This document shows positions 45,970-55,190 of a DNA stretch of 60,000 nt, piece by piece. Position 1 is the stretch's first letter. Each line of letters opens with the position of its first letter. Position numbers and translations under genes: made by a program. Where the stretch lies: positions 13,221,051-13,281,050 of the forward strand of contig RPFO01000213.1 in the NCBI GenBank assembly GCA_009746045.1. Direction: 5' to 3'. Origin of the DNA: Mesostigma viride. Its lineage: Eukaryota; Streptophyta; Mesostigmatophyceae; Mesostigmatales; Mesostigmataceae. The notes under the pieces were generated by a model. The model saw only the letters and a program-made list of their open reading frames with translations, did no database searches and was not told where the DNA came from.

Positions 45970-46268
45970 GCGACTCTCGTCGCTCCCACTGCTGGTGTCT
46001 GTCGAGCCTGGGCTGCTCCCGCGCCGCGCGCGTCTCTTCTCCTGGCGCTTGCTCTTCGGATGGCCCTTGCCCCCCTTGTCCTCGCGCTGGCTCTTCCCTT
46101 TCCTCGCGTCCCTCCTCTTCCCCCGCGCCAGGGCTTGCAACTCCGCTCCGATGAGCTCGCGGACGCCCGCCAGAAGGGCAGCATTCTCTGCCAGCTTTCG
46201 GTTCCTGCCCTGAGACTTCTCTTTCCCTTGGCGCGAGCAGCAGCAGGGGCCAGCTGCTCGCGCGCGTC

Positions 46269-46975
46269 TGGTTGATCTCCCTCGATCTGGATTCCCTGAT
46301 TTGTCGGGGCGGAGGGAGCGAAGGAGGCGGGGGACGCCGCTGGGTGACAGCACATATAAAAAATAAATAGAGCATTTAATATTATAATAGGCCCTGGTCT
46401 TTTATAAGGGGCAGTAGTCACAATGTATAAGGGCCCTGGAATTTAATAAGGGGCGCCAGTGTGGTGGTACGAGATCTGCCCTTTAATAGGGTGAAAGTCC
46501 GTACAAGTAACTTGTAAACTGGTTCTAAGTACTTGGACGTAGTTCCAAGTACTTCACTTGGCCTACAGGGTAGTACAGTCTACTTCAAACTACTTCAAAC
46601 TAGTTCATTCTAGTTCAAACCAGTGCTGACGTGCTTCGGCGTAGCACTGGACGCTCAGGAGGTGAACGGACCTACTGGGGTGTAGTAGACCAAGACTAAA
46701 CGTAGTACAATGTCAAAAGAATTAGTAGGGATGGGTTCCTTGTAGTACAACTGGCCAAGGGTGCTTTTGGCGCCAAAACCAGGTGTACCGGACTTGCATC
46801 CGCCACAGTGGGCAAGTACGCGGCCACTTCGCATGGTGTACGAATATTGTATGGGTCACGGAATTGTGTTTCGACCCGAATTAGAAGGACCTGGGCCGCC
46901 GCCGGCCCAAGTCTGAGAAAAAGTGCTGGCATATAACCAGCCGAGGTGTGCCTGTGCTGGTATTCGTTTTTATTA
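46269..46975 (+). repeat. R1-d A1 repeat
   Basis: 707 bp. Contains the inverted pair AAGTACTTGG/CCAAGTACTT, CTAGTTCAAA direct repeats, ACGTAGTACAATGTC, TTTTGGCGCCAAAA and the end GTATTCGTTTTTATTA. Confidence 0.9.
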
Positions 46976-48523
46976 GTGGTGACGGCCAGCCATGGTGGCT
47001 GGCAAGGATTTAAACGAATGCAAAAGGCCTCCCCGAGTCCGGGGGGCTGGGAATGAATTTTATTTGGAGACGCGCGACGGTGGTCGGCGTCCAAGCGGTC
47101 GTTTGAGGGCCAGTCGTTGAAAATCGGGGCAGAAATTGCGGATTTAGTGCCGAAATCTGCGGTAGGGTGCCGGCAATCTTTTTCGGCCTTAACTGACCTG
47201 GGACGAGGCGAATAAAGGTTGCTTGGACCTGTTTCGAAGGTCCTAAACGACGAGCAAAGGTGGCCGGCTGCTGTCCCGTCGTTTGAGGGGTGGGCATAGA
47301 AATTTTGACCCGAAATTGAGTCGCAAGGCCGGAAAGTGCGGTAAGGGAACGAAAATTTTATTTCGGCCCTGGGCGTGCTTGTTCGAGCTGTTTTACGTTT
47401 GATCCTGCCTTGCATGATGACCCTCAACGACGAGCAGTGTAAAAAATATAGTAGGCTGCAAAGCCGGCTGCCCAAGATCTGAATGCGGCATCATTAGCTA
47501 TCTTTGGCTCTCGGGGCTTTGCGGGCAGGGCATACCGCGTCACAGCCCGATGGCTTTGAAGGAGCGGGTCGGCTGGTCCATTACGTGATGGTAACGTGAA
47601 AAAGAATATGTGGAGCCGAAATTTATGGGGAAAACCGGTGGCTGAAGGAGCGCTGGGTGTGGCTCCCTGGATTTTATTTCTCGAGGGCTTACGTGGTGGT
47701 AGGGCGGCTCGGCGGCCTTGGGCCAGAGGTGGCCGGTTGGGGGAGGTGCCTTTCTTGACGGCTTTGGGGAGCTAAGGACTGTGGTGTTTTGGAACTGGGG
47801 GAGGCAAAATGAGCGGCCTACGTAAAAAGACTTTTGGGCGCTGCCAGGCTAGTACCCTGAGAGCTTTGGGATGACATCTGTAATGGCATCCAAGAGGTGG
47901 GCAGGCAATGGGGGGAGCCTGGTGAGACCGGCTGGTTTTGACGGTTGTGAGGGCTAAGAGCAGGGACGCTTGCTCAAGATAGCCTAAGTGACCAGCTAGC
48001 TGTCCTGAGAATGGAATGGAGATTACACCTTGCTATGTATGCCGCCGGCAGCCCTCTAGGGCGAGTACCTGGGGATGCTTGCACCCCGGGTTACGCCCTG
48101 CAAACAGAGGGCTGTGACCGTAGCGGCAGCTTGTGGCATGTGACTTTTGGCGAGTCGCTGGGCCATAGCACTGGATCGTGACAGTTATGGCATGAGGAGC
48201 GCGAGGATATCGAGGATGGTGTAGGGTGGAAGTTGGCAGACGTGCCAGCTATTTTCGCTGGACGAGGAGGGGGGAAAGGTGTGGGGGATTGATTGACCGT
48301 ACCTACGGTTGGACACTGTTCTCTCCTATCCAAGGGGGATCAAGGCATTGTTTGAGACTTCGCTAGTGGGGCGCACTCCAGCAGACAAGCTGGGGCCCCA
48401 CTGTTGGTGACAGGCTTCCCCGCGACCAGTAAGTGAGGGGCACTCTAGCAGGCATGCTAGGCCTTCACTATTGGTGACGGGTCCTCCACGGCCAGAATGG
48501 CCAGGCTGGGGGAAGCGGGGAGT

Positions 48524-48681
48524 GAGATGGCAGCATCAGCTGGCTGGGGGGGCCTGCAGATGCTTTATTCACCAATTATGCGACTTTGGTCCAAGAGTCT
48601 CTTGTGCGTAAACGTATTTTGTAAAAAATAATGTCTGGAGCCCTCAATGATGGAGTGAACGAGTTGAGACATGCATAGGGA
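48524..48681 (+). repeat. R1-d B1 repeat
   Basis: 158 bp identical or nearly so to 49416-49573. It contains GGCCTGCAGATGCTTTATTC and ends CATAGGGA, followed at once by A2. Confidence 0.9.
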
Positions 48682-49388
48682 TGGTTGATCTCCCTCGATC
48701 TGGATTCCCTGATTTGTCGGGGCGGAGGGAGCGAAGGAGGCGGGGGACGCCGCTGGGTGACAGCACATATAAAAAATAAATAGAGCATTTAATATTATAA
48801 TAGGCCCTGGTCTTTTATAAGGGGCAGTAGTCACAATGTATAAGGGCCCTGGAATTTAATAAGGGGCGCCAGTGTGGTGGTACGAGATCTGCCCTTTAAT
48901 AGGGTGAAAGTCCGTACAAGTAACTTGTAAACTGGTTCTAAGTACTTGGACGTAGTTCCAAGTACTTCACTTGGCCTACAGGGTAGTACAGTCTACTTCA
49001 AACTACTTCAAACTAGTTCATTCTAGTTCAAGCCAGTGCTGACGTGCTTCGGCGTAGCACTGGACGCTCAGGAGGTGAACGGACCTACTGGGGTGTAGTA
49101 GACCAAGACTAAACGTAGTACAATGTCAAAAGAATTAGTAGGGATGGGTTCCTTGTAGTACAACTGGCCAAGGGTGCTTTTGGCGCCAAAACCAGGTGTA
49201 CCGGACTTGCATCCGCCACAGTGGGCAAGTACGCGGCCACTTCGCATGGTGTACGAATATTGTATGGGTCACGGAATTGTGTTTCGACCCGAATTAGAAG
49301 GACCTGGGCCGCCGCCGGCCCAAGTCTGAGAAAAAGTGCTGGCATATAACCAGCCGAGGTGTGCCTGTGCTGGTATTCGTTTTTATTA
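48682..49388 (+). repeat. R1-d A2 repeat
   Basis: 707 bp copy of A1; the 27-bp GC-rich joint after it (CCCACCCAACCCACCCTGAG...) is absent at the A1 edge. Confidence 0.9.
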
Positions 49389-49415
49389 GCCCACCCAACC
49401 CACCCTGAGGGGGGG

Positions 49416-49573
49416 GAGATGGCAGCATCAGCTGGCTGGGGGGGCCTGCAGATGCTTTATTCACCAATCATGCGACTTTGGTCCAAGAGTCTCTTGTGCG
49501 TAAACGTATTTTGTAAAAAATAATGTCTGGAGCCCTCAATGATGGAGTGAACGAGTTGAGACATGCATAGGGA
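49416..49573 (+). repeat. R1-d B2 repeat
   Basis: 158 bp terminal repeat; gag of C1 resumes immediately at 49574. Confidence 0.9.
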
Positions 49574-50229
49574 CAAAAAATCCTCAGAGCTCGTCGCGTC
49601 CTCCTCTTCCTCGTCGGTGCCGTTGCTGGGAGGATCCTTTCGGGTCCTTTCGCCCCTGGCTGGACCAGTCTTCCCCTTGCCCCCAGTGGCCACTGGGGGC
49701 TTCTTCATCTCTAGAGTAATGGCCTTGCACAACATGGAACCCATGTCGGAATCACTTGACCCCTCACTAATCTGGAGCCCTGCAGTCTTGAGAAACTGTC
49801 CCAAGGATGTCAAACGACCCTCAGACATAGTAGTAAGCCTTTGGGACCAGTTTGGACCGAGATACTCAGTCAAGAACTTCAAAGTCGTTAACAGCTCCTT
49901 GCCCCCCTGAAAATACGATTTTTTCACATTTAATAAGAAATCTCGGTCTACTGCCTCAAGGGTGGTGTCTTCGTGATCACTAGCCATTATAGAATTCAAA
50001 GATGAAGAAATTTCTCACAACTAGGCTCAATATTCCGCAATCTTGGAGACTGAGGAAAATTTCGGACTGAAAATTTGTCACTCAGTTCTACCTTGCGGAC
50101 TTTTACTCCCGTTGCGCAAACCCGTCAAAACTTGGTGCGAAAACCGTCAAAATGTTGTCGGCTATTGTCTCACGATTAGTTTGACACCAACTTTGTCAAA
50201 AACGATGAAGTATTGCTCTAGTTGTGTTG

Positions 50230-50735
50230 AAAACTGATAAGCTGGCTTGGCAGCCATCACCACCTTGAAATACATCGCATCAACGTTGCATCCGTGACAC
50301 ACGCAAGTGCGGCGCCCCGCTGGCGCGGCGCTCCATGTAAGAATGACCTCAGAATACTACTGTACTAGATCTAGGACCCTGATACTACTTTTTTCAACAT
50401 TGTACTACATTTTTATGATGTCACACATGTTCTGTCATGCCAGAACCGTTCAGCAACCACCTGGCATATCTTGAGGGTCCCTGGATACTAGTTGAAGTAG
50501 ATTGAACTAGTTTGAACTAGTTGGTACTACCTGTACTAACTTTGAACTAGTTCGAACTACATCTGAGGCCCATCCAAGGCTGTCAGACCCTCCAGAGAGG
50601 GCGTGGCCACCCCGTTTGGCTCCCGCATGTCGACTTGCACCACTGGGCAACGGTGTAGCGCCTCCAAGGTAGCGGCGCACCTCCATCCCTCCGCTCCCCC
50701 AGGCAAAATCAGGGAATCCCGATCGTAAGATCAAT
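50230..50735 (-). repeat. Family C A1 repeat (C1)
   Basis: 5-prime terminal repeat on the minus strand, about 240 bp upstream of the gag ATG at 49987. The spacer 49988-50229 is the presumed 5-prime untranslated region. Confidence 0.86.
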
Positions 50736-50917
50736 CAATCTCCAACCATCCTGGAAACCCTTCACAGTGTGAACCAATCCCCCTTCTTCGTGTCCTTCCC
50801 CCTCGTTCAAAACACTGGGAAATGCTCCACCATGGACACCAGAACTGGCCAGTTCCTGCTGACCTGAATAGCCAGGCAGGTCTCAGCAGCCTTGCCCAAC
50901 TCAGCTGAAAACCGACT

Positions 50918-52024
50918 TCACTGGGCAGGGTAGGACAGAGTAACCACAGCCTGTCGGAGGGGGTCGAAGACCCAGCCACTGGCAGTCTTATGGCGACACA
51001 GCCAGCTGCTGTAGGACCACCACAGCTGTAGGAAGGCCTTGACCGGCCCCCACCTGGCCCCCAAGATGGGTACCAGCACCCTCAGGGGCGTGAGCCTGGC
51101 CCTCAGCTCGTTAGGGAACTTTGGTAACTGCAGCCCCACGAAGACCGTGCTGTCCTTGTGTGGAAAACAGGACATCACAGAGCAGCTGGACGACGGAGTC
51201 ATGTCAAACTCTCCCTTCTGGACGGCTTGCTCGAGCAGCTCAGAGTAGGTCTGGGAATAACCAACTGGCTTGAGCTCCCCAAAAGCTAGTCTCAAATCAC
51301 TGGGCAGCGCCGCCATCAAGTCCTGGCCCTCCACAGGCCTCATGTCAAATGAAGGCCACGGGTACACTGCAAAGACGGTGTGCATAATGTAAGCCACCAT
51401 GGGTGAACCAATCTCACAAAGACTGGGGGGCAAACAGTCCAGGGCCAACTCTACCATACCCTCAGGTACTAGTTCGCCCTCCTCCACCACTGTCTGATCC
51501 AGGGCCTGCATGGCTGTGTACAAGGATTTACACCACTCGCACTGTTCAGGAACACACTTGCGGTGGTCCAAGTACTGCTCCACCTGTTTTGTTGGGACAA
51601 CAGACCTGGGCAAGTGTACCACCACTTTAGGGGGTAGAGGGGTCTCCATAGGGGAGGGAACTGAGGCCACCGGGGTAGGGATAGCCTCCTGAGCTACCTG
51701 AGCCTCAGAGGCTGCAGGCACAGCCGCACCCACAGATGGAAGGTGCCCAGCCCTCAAGTGTTCTGCCATCTGAGTAACCAGACCCTCCACATGATTCAAC
51801 CTTGTCATCAGTACCCCGTGACGCTGATCGTGGCGTTGCTGATCATGTACCATACGCTGGAACAGGTTGAGAAAATGGGCTTCCACAAACCCAGCGTTTT
51901 CCTGGAGCGGAGTACCTGGGGCTCTGGGGCCAGCGTAGTCGTGCTGAAAAACATACGTAGCCCTCACGTCCTCTTGGAGTTGGGCAGGTGGCCTGGGTGT
52001 CCCCTCAGGATGGGAGTCTTCCAT
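50918..52024 (-). CDS. Extra ORF downstream of gypsy integrase, unknown function
   Basis: 368 codons from ATG at 52024 to TAG at 50918, overlapping the integrase end by 61 bp in another frame. The N-terminal third is helical and His/Gln-rich (MVHDQQRHDQRHGVLMTRLN), possibly coiled coil. A Pro/Ala linker follows, then a C-terminal part with YLDHRKCVPEQCEWCKSLYT and ELRARLTPLRVLVPILGARW. No signal peptide or membrane segment is obvious, so it is not env-like, although it sits in the env position. A gag-like or accessory role is possible. Continuous openness with natural composition argues for a real gene. Confidence 0.65.
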   Translation of the reverse strand: MEDSHPEGTPRPPAQLQEDVRATYVFQHDYAGPRAPGTPLQENAGFVEAHFLNLFQRMVHDQQRHDQRHGVLMTRLNHVEGLVTQMAEHLRAGHLPSVGAAVPAASEAQVAQEAIPTPVASVPSPMETPLPPKVVVHLPRSVVPTKQVEQYLDHRKCVPEQCEWCKSLYTAMQALDQTVVEEGELVPEGMVELALDCLPPSLCEIGSPMVAYIMHTVFAVYPWPSFDMRPVEGQDLMAALPSDLRLAFGELKPVGYSQTYSELLEQAVQKGEFDMTPSSSCSVMSCFPHKDSTVFVGLQLPKFPNELRARLTPLRVLVPILGARWGPVKAFLQLWWSYSSWLCRHKTASGWVFDPLRQAVVTLSYPAQ

Positions 52025-53520
52025 GGCTGGCAACCACAGACACACAGCACCAAAAAGTGAGTTAGCAGTGCTGACTGGGAGCTATGAAGGGGAGCACACC
52101 GCTCAGAGCCCATGACATACCACTCAGGCAAGGTAATTCCATGATGCTGGCAATAATCTAATACTGCAGAGTGACTGTTGGTGAGATCAGACAACCACAG
52201 CCACGTGGCAGTCACCTCTAGCTCTCCCTTCCAGTGTACCTTAAACTGCAGCTGTTTAGTCCTACCTTTCCCTTTCACCCTGTGAGCCAACAACCGCTCC
52301 ACTTCATAGATCTTCTCCCCCTCAGAATCCAACTCATAAGGCAAGGGGGCAGACAATCTGCCTAGCAAGGTGTTACGCCTGTACAGCTTCAACTGGGCTA
52401 GGTGAAAAATATTATTCCTGAGCTTCCAGTGGGAAGGCACCTGGACCTTGACCACGGTACCATAGTGAAAGGTGGCCAACACTGGGTACGGACCCAACCA
52501 GAGGGGTTGCAGTTTCCTGCATTGCTCCTTTTCAGGCAGCACTCTGTTGGCCTCTAACAACACCAAGACCCCGGGAGCTACAAAGGAATGACTGGCCACC
52601 GTCTGCTGCCAGGCTTTAGTCAGGTACTTGTCCTGTGTCCTCAACAGCTGGGTAGCCACAATGCTGTGAGCCTCCTGGAAGGAAGCCAACAACTGATGGA
52701 CTGAACCAAGACGTCGCTGGAAAGGACCTTCAGCGTCTCTGTCAGGCAGTTCCAAGTCGAATGGTGTCAGGGGGCACTGGCCATTGCAGATCACGAAGGG
52801 GGACATCTGGTGAGGGGCCAGAGGAGAGTTGTTGATGGCGAACTCTATGAAAGGTAGCTTCTTGTCCCAGTCCTTGTTGTCGTGGGTACAATAGTGCTTT
52901 TGACACTCTCTGACAATTCTGTTCATCCTCTCCACCGCCCCAGTACTGGCACACCTGTATGCCACACCGAAGGCCAGCTTAGTGTCTAGGATGTCAAAGA
53001 ATGACTTCCAAAACCCTGACAACCAGAGGGGGTCCTGATCAGTGATGATCACTCTAGGCATGCCGTGTAGACGGTAGATCTCCTTCATAAACAAGTCCAC
53101 ACACTGTGCAGCGGTGAGGTGAGCATTGCAAGGAATCAGATGGCACATCCTGGAAAGTCTGTCCATGACCACAAGGATCCTGTCATTGCCACCATCTGAC
53201 ATGGGTAGACCACAGATAAAATCCATAGTCACACTGATCCAAGGGCGCAGGGGAATGGGCATAGCCATGGGAAAGATGGGCGTGGCTTGGTTCCTGACCT
53301 TATTTCTCTGGCAGGAGTCACAGGAATCCACATAGGCCTTAACATCCTGATAAAGGCCAGGCCACCAAAACCTCTGCTGCACCTCATGAAGTAGCTTAGC
53401 ATAACCAGGATGACAAGCAGTCACATCGTCATGGAAACAATGTAACACTGTGGGGATGGCCATCTCAGTCACATACATCTTTCTAGTCACCGTGTGATCT
53501 GCATCATGAGTGTGAACATA
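51964..53520 (-). CDS. Gypsy integrase with C-terminal chromodomain (5-prime truncated)
   Basis: Numbering from the frame start at 53547, where the first nine codons belong to C2: the HHCC zinc domain uses H39/H46 and C76/C79 (GYAKLLHEVQQRFWWPG between them). The DDE core has D109 (VTMDFICGLP), D170 (VIITDQDP) and E206 (GAVERMNR), with exactly 35 residues between the last two. The usual DGQTE context is changed to TGAVE. A C-terminal chromodomain (YEVERLLAHRVKGKGRTKQL, FKVHWKGELEVTATW) suggests chromatin-targeted integration as in chromoviruses. The N-terminal pol domains are cut off by C2 at 53520. Stop at 51964. Confidence 0.9.
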   Translation of the reverse strand, partial: YVHTHDADHTVTRKMYVTEMAIPTVLHCFHDDVTACHPGYAKLLHEVQQRFWWPGLYQDVKAYVDSCDSCQRNKVRNQATPIFPMAMPIPLRPWISVTMDFICGLPMSDGGNDRILVVMDRLSRMCHLIPCNAHLTAAQCVDLFMKEIYRLHGMPRVIITDQDPLWLSGFWKSFFDILDTKLAFGVAYRCASTGAVERMNRIVRECQKHYCTHDNKDWDKKLPFIEFAINNSPLAPHQMSPFVICNGQCPLTPFDLELPDRDAEGPFQRRLGSVHQLLASFQEAHSIVATQLLRTQDKYLTKAWQQTVASHSFVAPGVLVLLEANRVLPEKEQCRKLQPLWLGPYPVLATFHYGTVVKVQVPSHWKLRNNIFHLAQLKLYRRNTLLGRLSAPLPYELDSEGEKIYEVERLLAHRVKGKGRTKQLQFKVHWKGELEVTATWLWLSDLTNSHSAVLDYCQHHGITLPEWYVMGSERCAPLHSSQSALLTHFLVLCVCGCQPWKTPILRGHPGHLPNSKRT

Positions 53521-54209
53521 CATCCACTGTGCATTGCCTAGGTCCACTTCTGGTTGAAGGGCACCAGAACTTGTTTATTACACTATATGTTGAAGCCGAC
53601 CGGACTTAGTAGACAGAGAGACATAAAATATTTTTTGGCAGTCCCTGGCCGCCGCTTCCACTTGACCCCCCAAGACAAAACAGAAAAGGGTGGGTGGGTG
53701 GGGAAAACTGATAAGCTGGCTTGGCAGCCATCACCACCTTGAAATACATCGCATCAACGTTGCATCCGTGACACACGCAAGTGCGGCGCCCCGCTGGCGC
53801 GGCGCTCCATGTAAGAATGACCTCAGAATACTACTGTACTAGATCTAGGACCCTGATACTACTTTTTTCAACATTGTACTACATTTTTATGATGTCACAC
53901 ATGTTCTGTCATGCCAGAACCGTTCAGCAACCACCTGGCATATCTTGAGGGTCCCTGGATACTAGTTGAAGTAGATTGAACTCGTTTGAACTAGTTTGTA
54001 CTACCTGTACTAACTTTGAACTAGTTCGAACTACATCTGAGGCCCATCCAAGGCTGTCAGACCCTCCAGAGAGGGCGTGGCCACCCCATTTGGCTTCTGC
54101 ATGTCGACTTGCACCACTGGGCAACGGTGTAGCGCCTCCAAGGTAGCGGCGCACCTCCATCCCTCCGCTCCCCCAGGCAAAATCAGGGAATCCCGATCGT
54201 AAGATCAAT
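53521..54209 (-). repeat. Family C B2, joint and A2 repeats (C2)
   Basis: 53521-53670 is B2, 53671-53703 the joint with GGTGGGTGGGTGGGG, and 53704-54209 A2. It matches 41090-41775 with few differences. Confidence 0.86.
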
Positions 54210-54265
54210 CATCCACTGTGCATTGCCTAGGTCCACTTCTGGTTGAAGGGCACCAGAACTTGTTT

Positions 54266-55190
54266 GCAGCTGTACTTCCCCAACGAGATTAAGGGGTGGT
54301 ACGAGGCGCGTCGCTTGCTGGCCGGCTGGGCGCGACGAGTTCCCGTGCAGAGCCCTCACCCCGTCCCGTGGCAGCTACTGTACCTCGTGGCAAACATTCT
54401 TCGTGCACAAGGCTCGATATTAGCTGCCTGCTGCTGCATCATTGTTTTTCAGCAATACTTGCGCATCGGAGAAGCGTTCAAGCTTCGCGTGGGGGACGTG
54501 GCTCTGCGTGGGGACTTCCGCCTGGGGCCCAGTAACCAGGGTGCGCGCGCTGCTGCTACGCGACCCCAAGACAGCCAAGGGCCAGGCCCAGGCAGTGGTG
54601 GTTGTTGAGCCCCTTTCACTCACGTTGCTTGGCGCCCTGTGTGCTGGGCGGGCGCACGAGGAGCTGCTCTTTGGCGCACTCAGCTACAGCCGTTTCTTGC
54701 GGCGGTGGCACGCCGCCTGGGACCTCCTTGGCTTGCGGGGGATGTTTTCACCCTACAGCATGTGCCACGGGGGGGCCACCCATGACTACCTGCGCGGGGT
54801 ACCAATCGCGGACATCCAAAAGCGTGGCCGGTGGCGCCAGTTTTCGTCCGTGGACCATTACGTGGGGCTCCACCGCGCCCTGCAGGTGCGGGTGCCCCAG
54901 GTGGTGTGGGACCTCGCGGGCAGACTGCCCCCCCGTGACTGGCGTCGTCACTTTGGGCCATAGATTTCGGCCATACTTCGGTGAGGCGCACTCTAGCGGA
55001 CACGCTAGGGCTTCACCAGCTGGAGGGTAAGGATGTGCCCTCCCATGGCTCCTGACGCGGTTTTCAGATGTACGGCCTGCGGCCAGGTTGGAGATGCGGG
55101 TCAAGTGGAAGCGGCGGCCAGGGACTGCCAAAAAAATATTTTATGTCTCTCTGTCTACTAAGTCCGGTCGGCTTCAACATATAGTGTAAT
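54266..55190 (+). other. Inverted segment carrying the recombinase coding region and part of B1
   Basis: This 925-bp block is the reverse complement of 41834-42751 in C1, while everything on either side is in the C1 orientation. Breakpoints are AACTTGTTT/GCAGCTGTAC (left) and AGTGTAAT/AGCCCGCAT (right), against AACTTGTTT/ATTACACT and GTACAGCTGC/AGCCCGCAT in C1. No bases are lost at the joins. Confidence 0.9.
54267..54963 (+). pseudogene. Family C tyrosine recombinase core (C2), inverted and mutated
   Basis: Reads LQLYFPNEIKGWYEARRLLA, then YLRIGEAFKLRVGDVALRGD in one frame. A GC-dinucleotide gain near 54545 shifts it, and it continues as RDPKTAKGQAQAVVVVEPLS, PYSMCHGGATHDYL and DHYVGLH. The box II arginine of C1 (SMRHGG) is cysteine here (SMCHGG), which would be expected to abolish catalysis. 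The segment is cut off from the rest of pol by the inversion. Confidence 0.85.

Larger units (their letters stand above)
46269..49573 (+). mobile_element. R1-d, complete non-autonomous split-direct-repeat element
   Basis: A1 46269-46975 (707 bp), internal 46976-48523, B1 48524-48681 (158 bp), A2 48682-49388 (707 bp), 27-bp joint, B2 49416-49573 (158 bp). Comparison with the empty site at about 58710 (GCGCGTC/CAAAAAATCC) shows insertion with no target duplication. Termini are TGGTTGATCTCCC and CATGCATAGGGA. There is no gag, RT or recombinase reading, so movement must rely on proteins from another element. Repeats within the copy are near-identical, suggesting recent insertion. Confidence 0.93.
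45151..49987 (-). pseudogene. Family C ORF1 (gag-like, RS-rich) in C1, split by R1-d
   Basis: The 5-prime part runs from ATG 49987 to 49574 (MASDHEDTTLEAVDRDFLLN, SEGRLTSLGQFLKTAG, acidic TDEEEEDATSSED). It resumes after the R1-d insert at 46268 with a basic region and a poly-Ser run encoded by an (AGC)n tract (45898-45966). An RS-type segment (SRERRKERQRSSSRSTSRDS) and the conserved C-terminal block (ILDVAIQELGEDVVTELACF, EYLARVVEAFLMVE, HLLPL) follow, ending TGA at 45151. RS-type repeats are typical of splicing factors and some viral nucleocapsids; RNA binding is the natural inference. The insert abolishes the full-length protein. Confidence 0.82.
41090..50735 (-). mobile_element. Family C YR retrotransposon copy C1 (both ends present, nested R1 in gag)
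   Basis: Minus-strand order: A1 50735-50230, gag from ATG 49987, R1-d insert 49573-46269, gag to 45151, pol to 41993, B1 41924-41776, A2 41775-41274, joint 41273-41241, B2 41240-41090. A1/A2 and B1/B2 are near-identical. It splits the gypsy element with no target duplication. The pol carries three frameshifts, so this copy is probably not autonomous now. Confidence 0.88.
50736..53520 (-). mobile_element. Ty3/gypsy (chromodomain-type) element, 3-prime internal part
   Basis: Contains the integrase and a further ORF. It is bounded on the left by C1 (continuing at 41089-40730 into the LTR) and on the right by C2, which truncates pol. Protease, RT, RNase H, gag and the 5-prime LTR would lie beyond C2, outside the window. 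Confidence 0.82.

Noticed and set aside
45019-46275. Plus-strand ORFs rich in Ala or Leu opposite family C gag (also 57459-58658)
   Set aside because: Antisense shadows of gag and its (GCT)n tract; no conserved domain and inconsistent with the element's coding strand.
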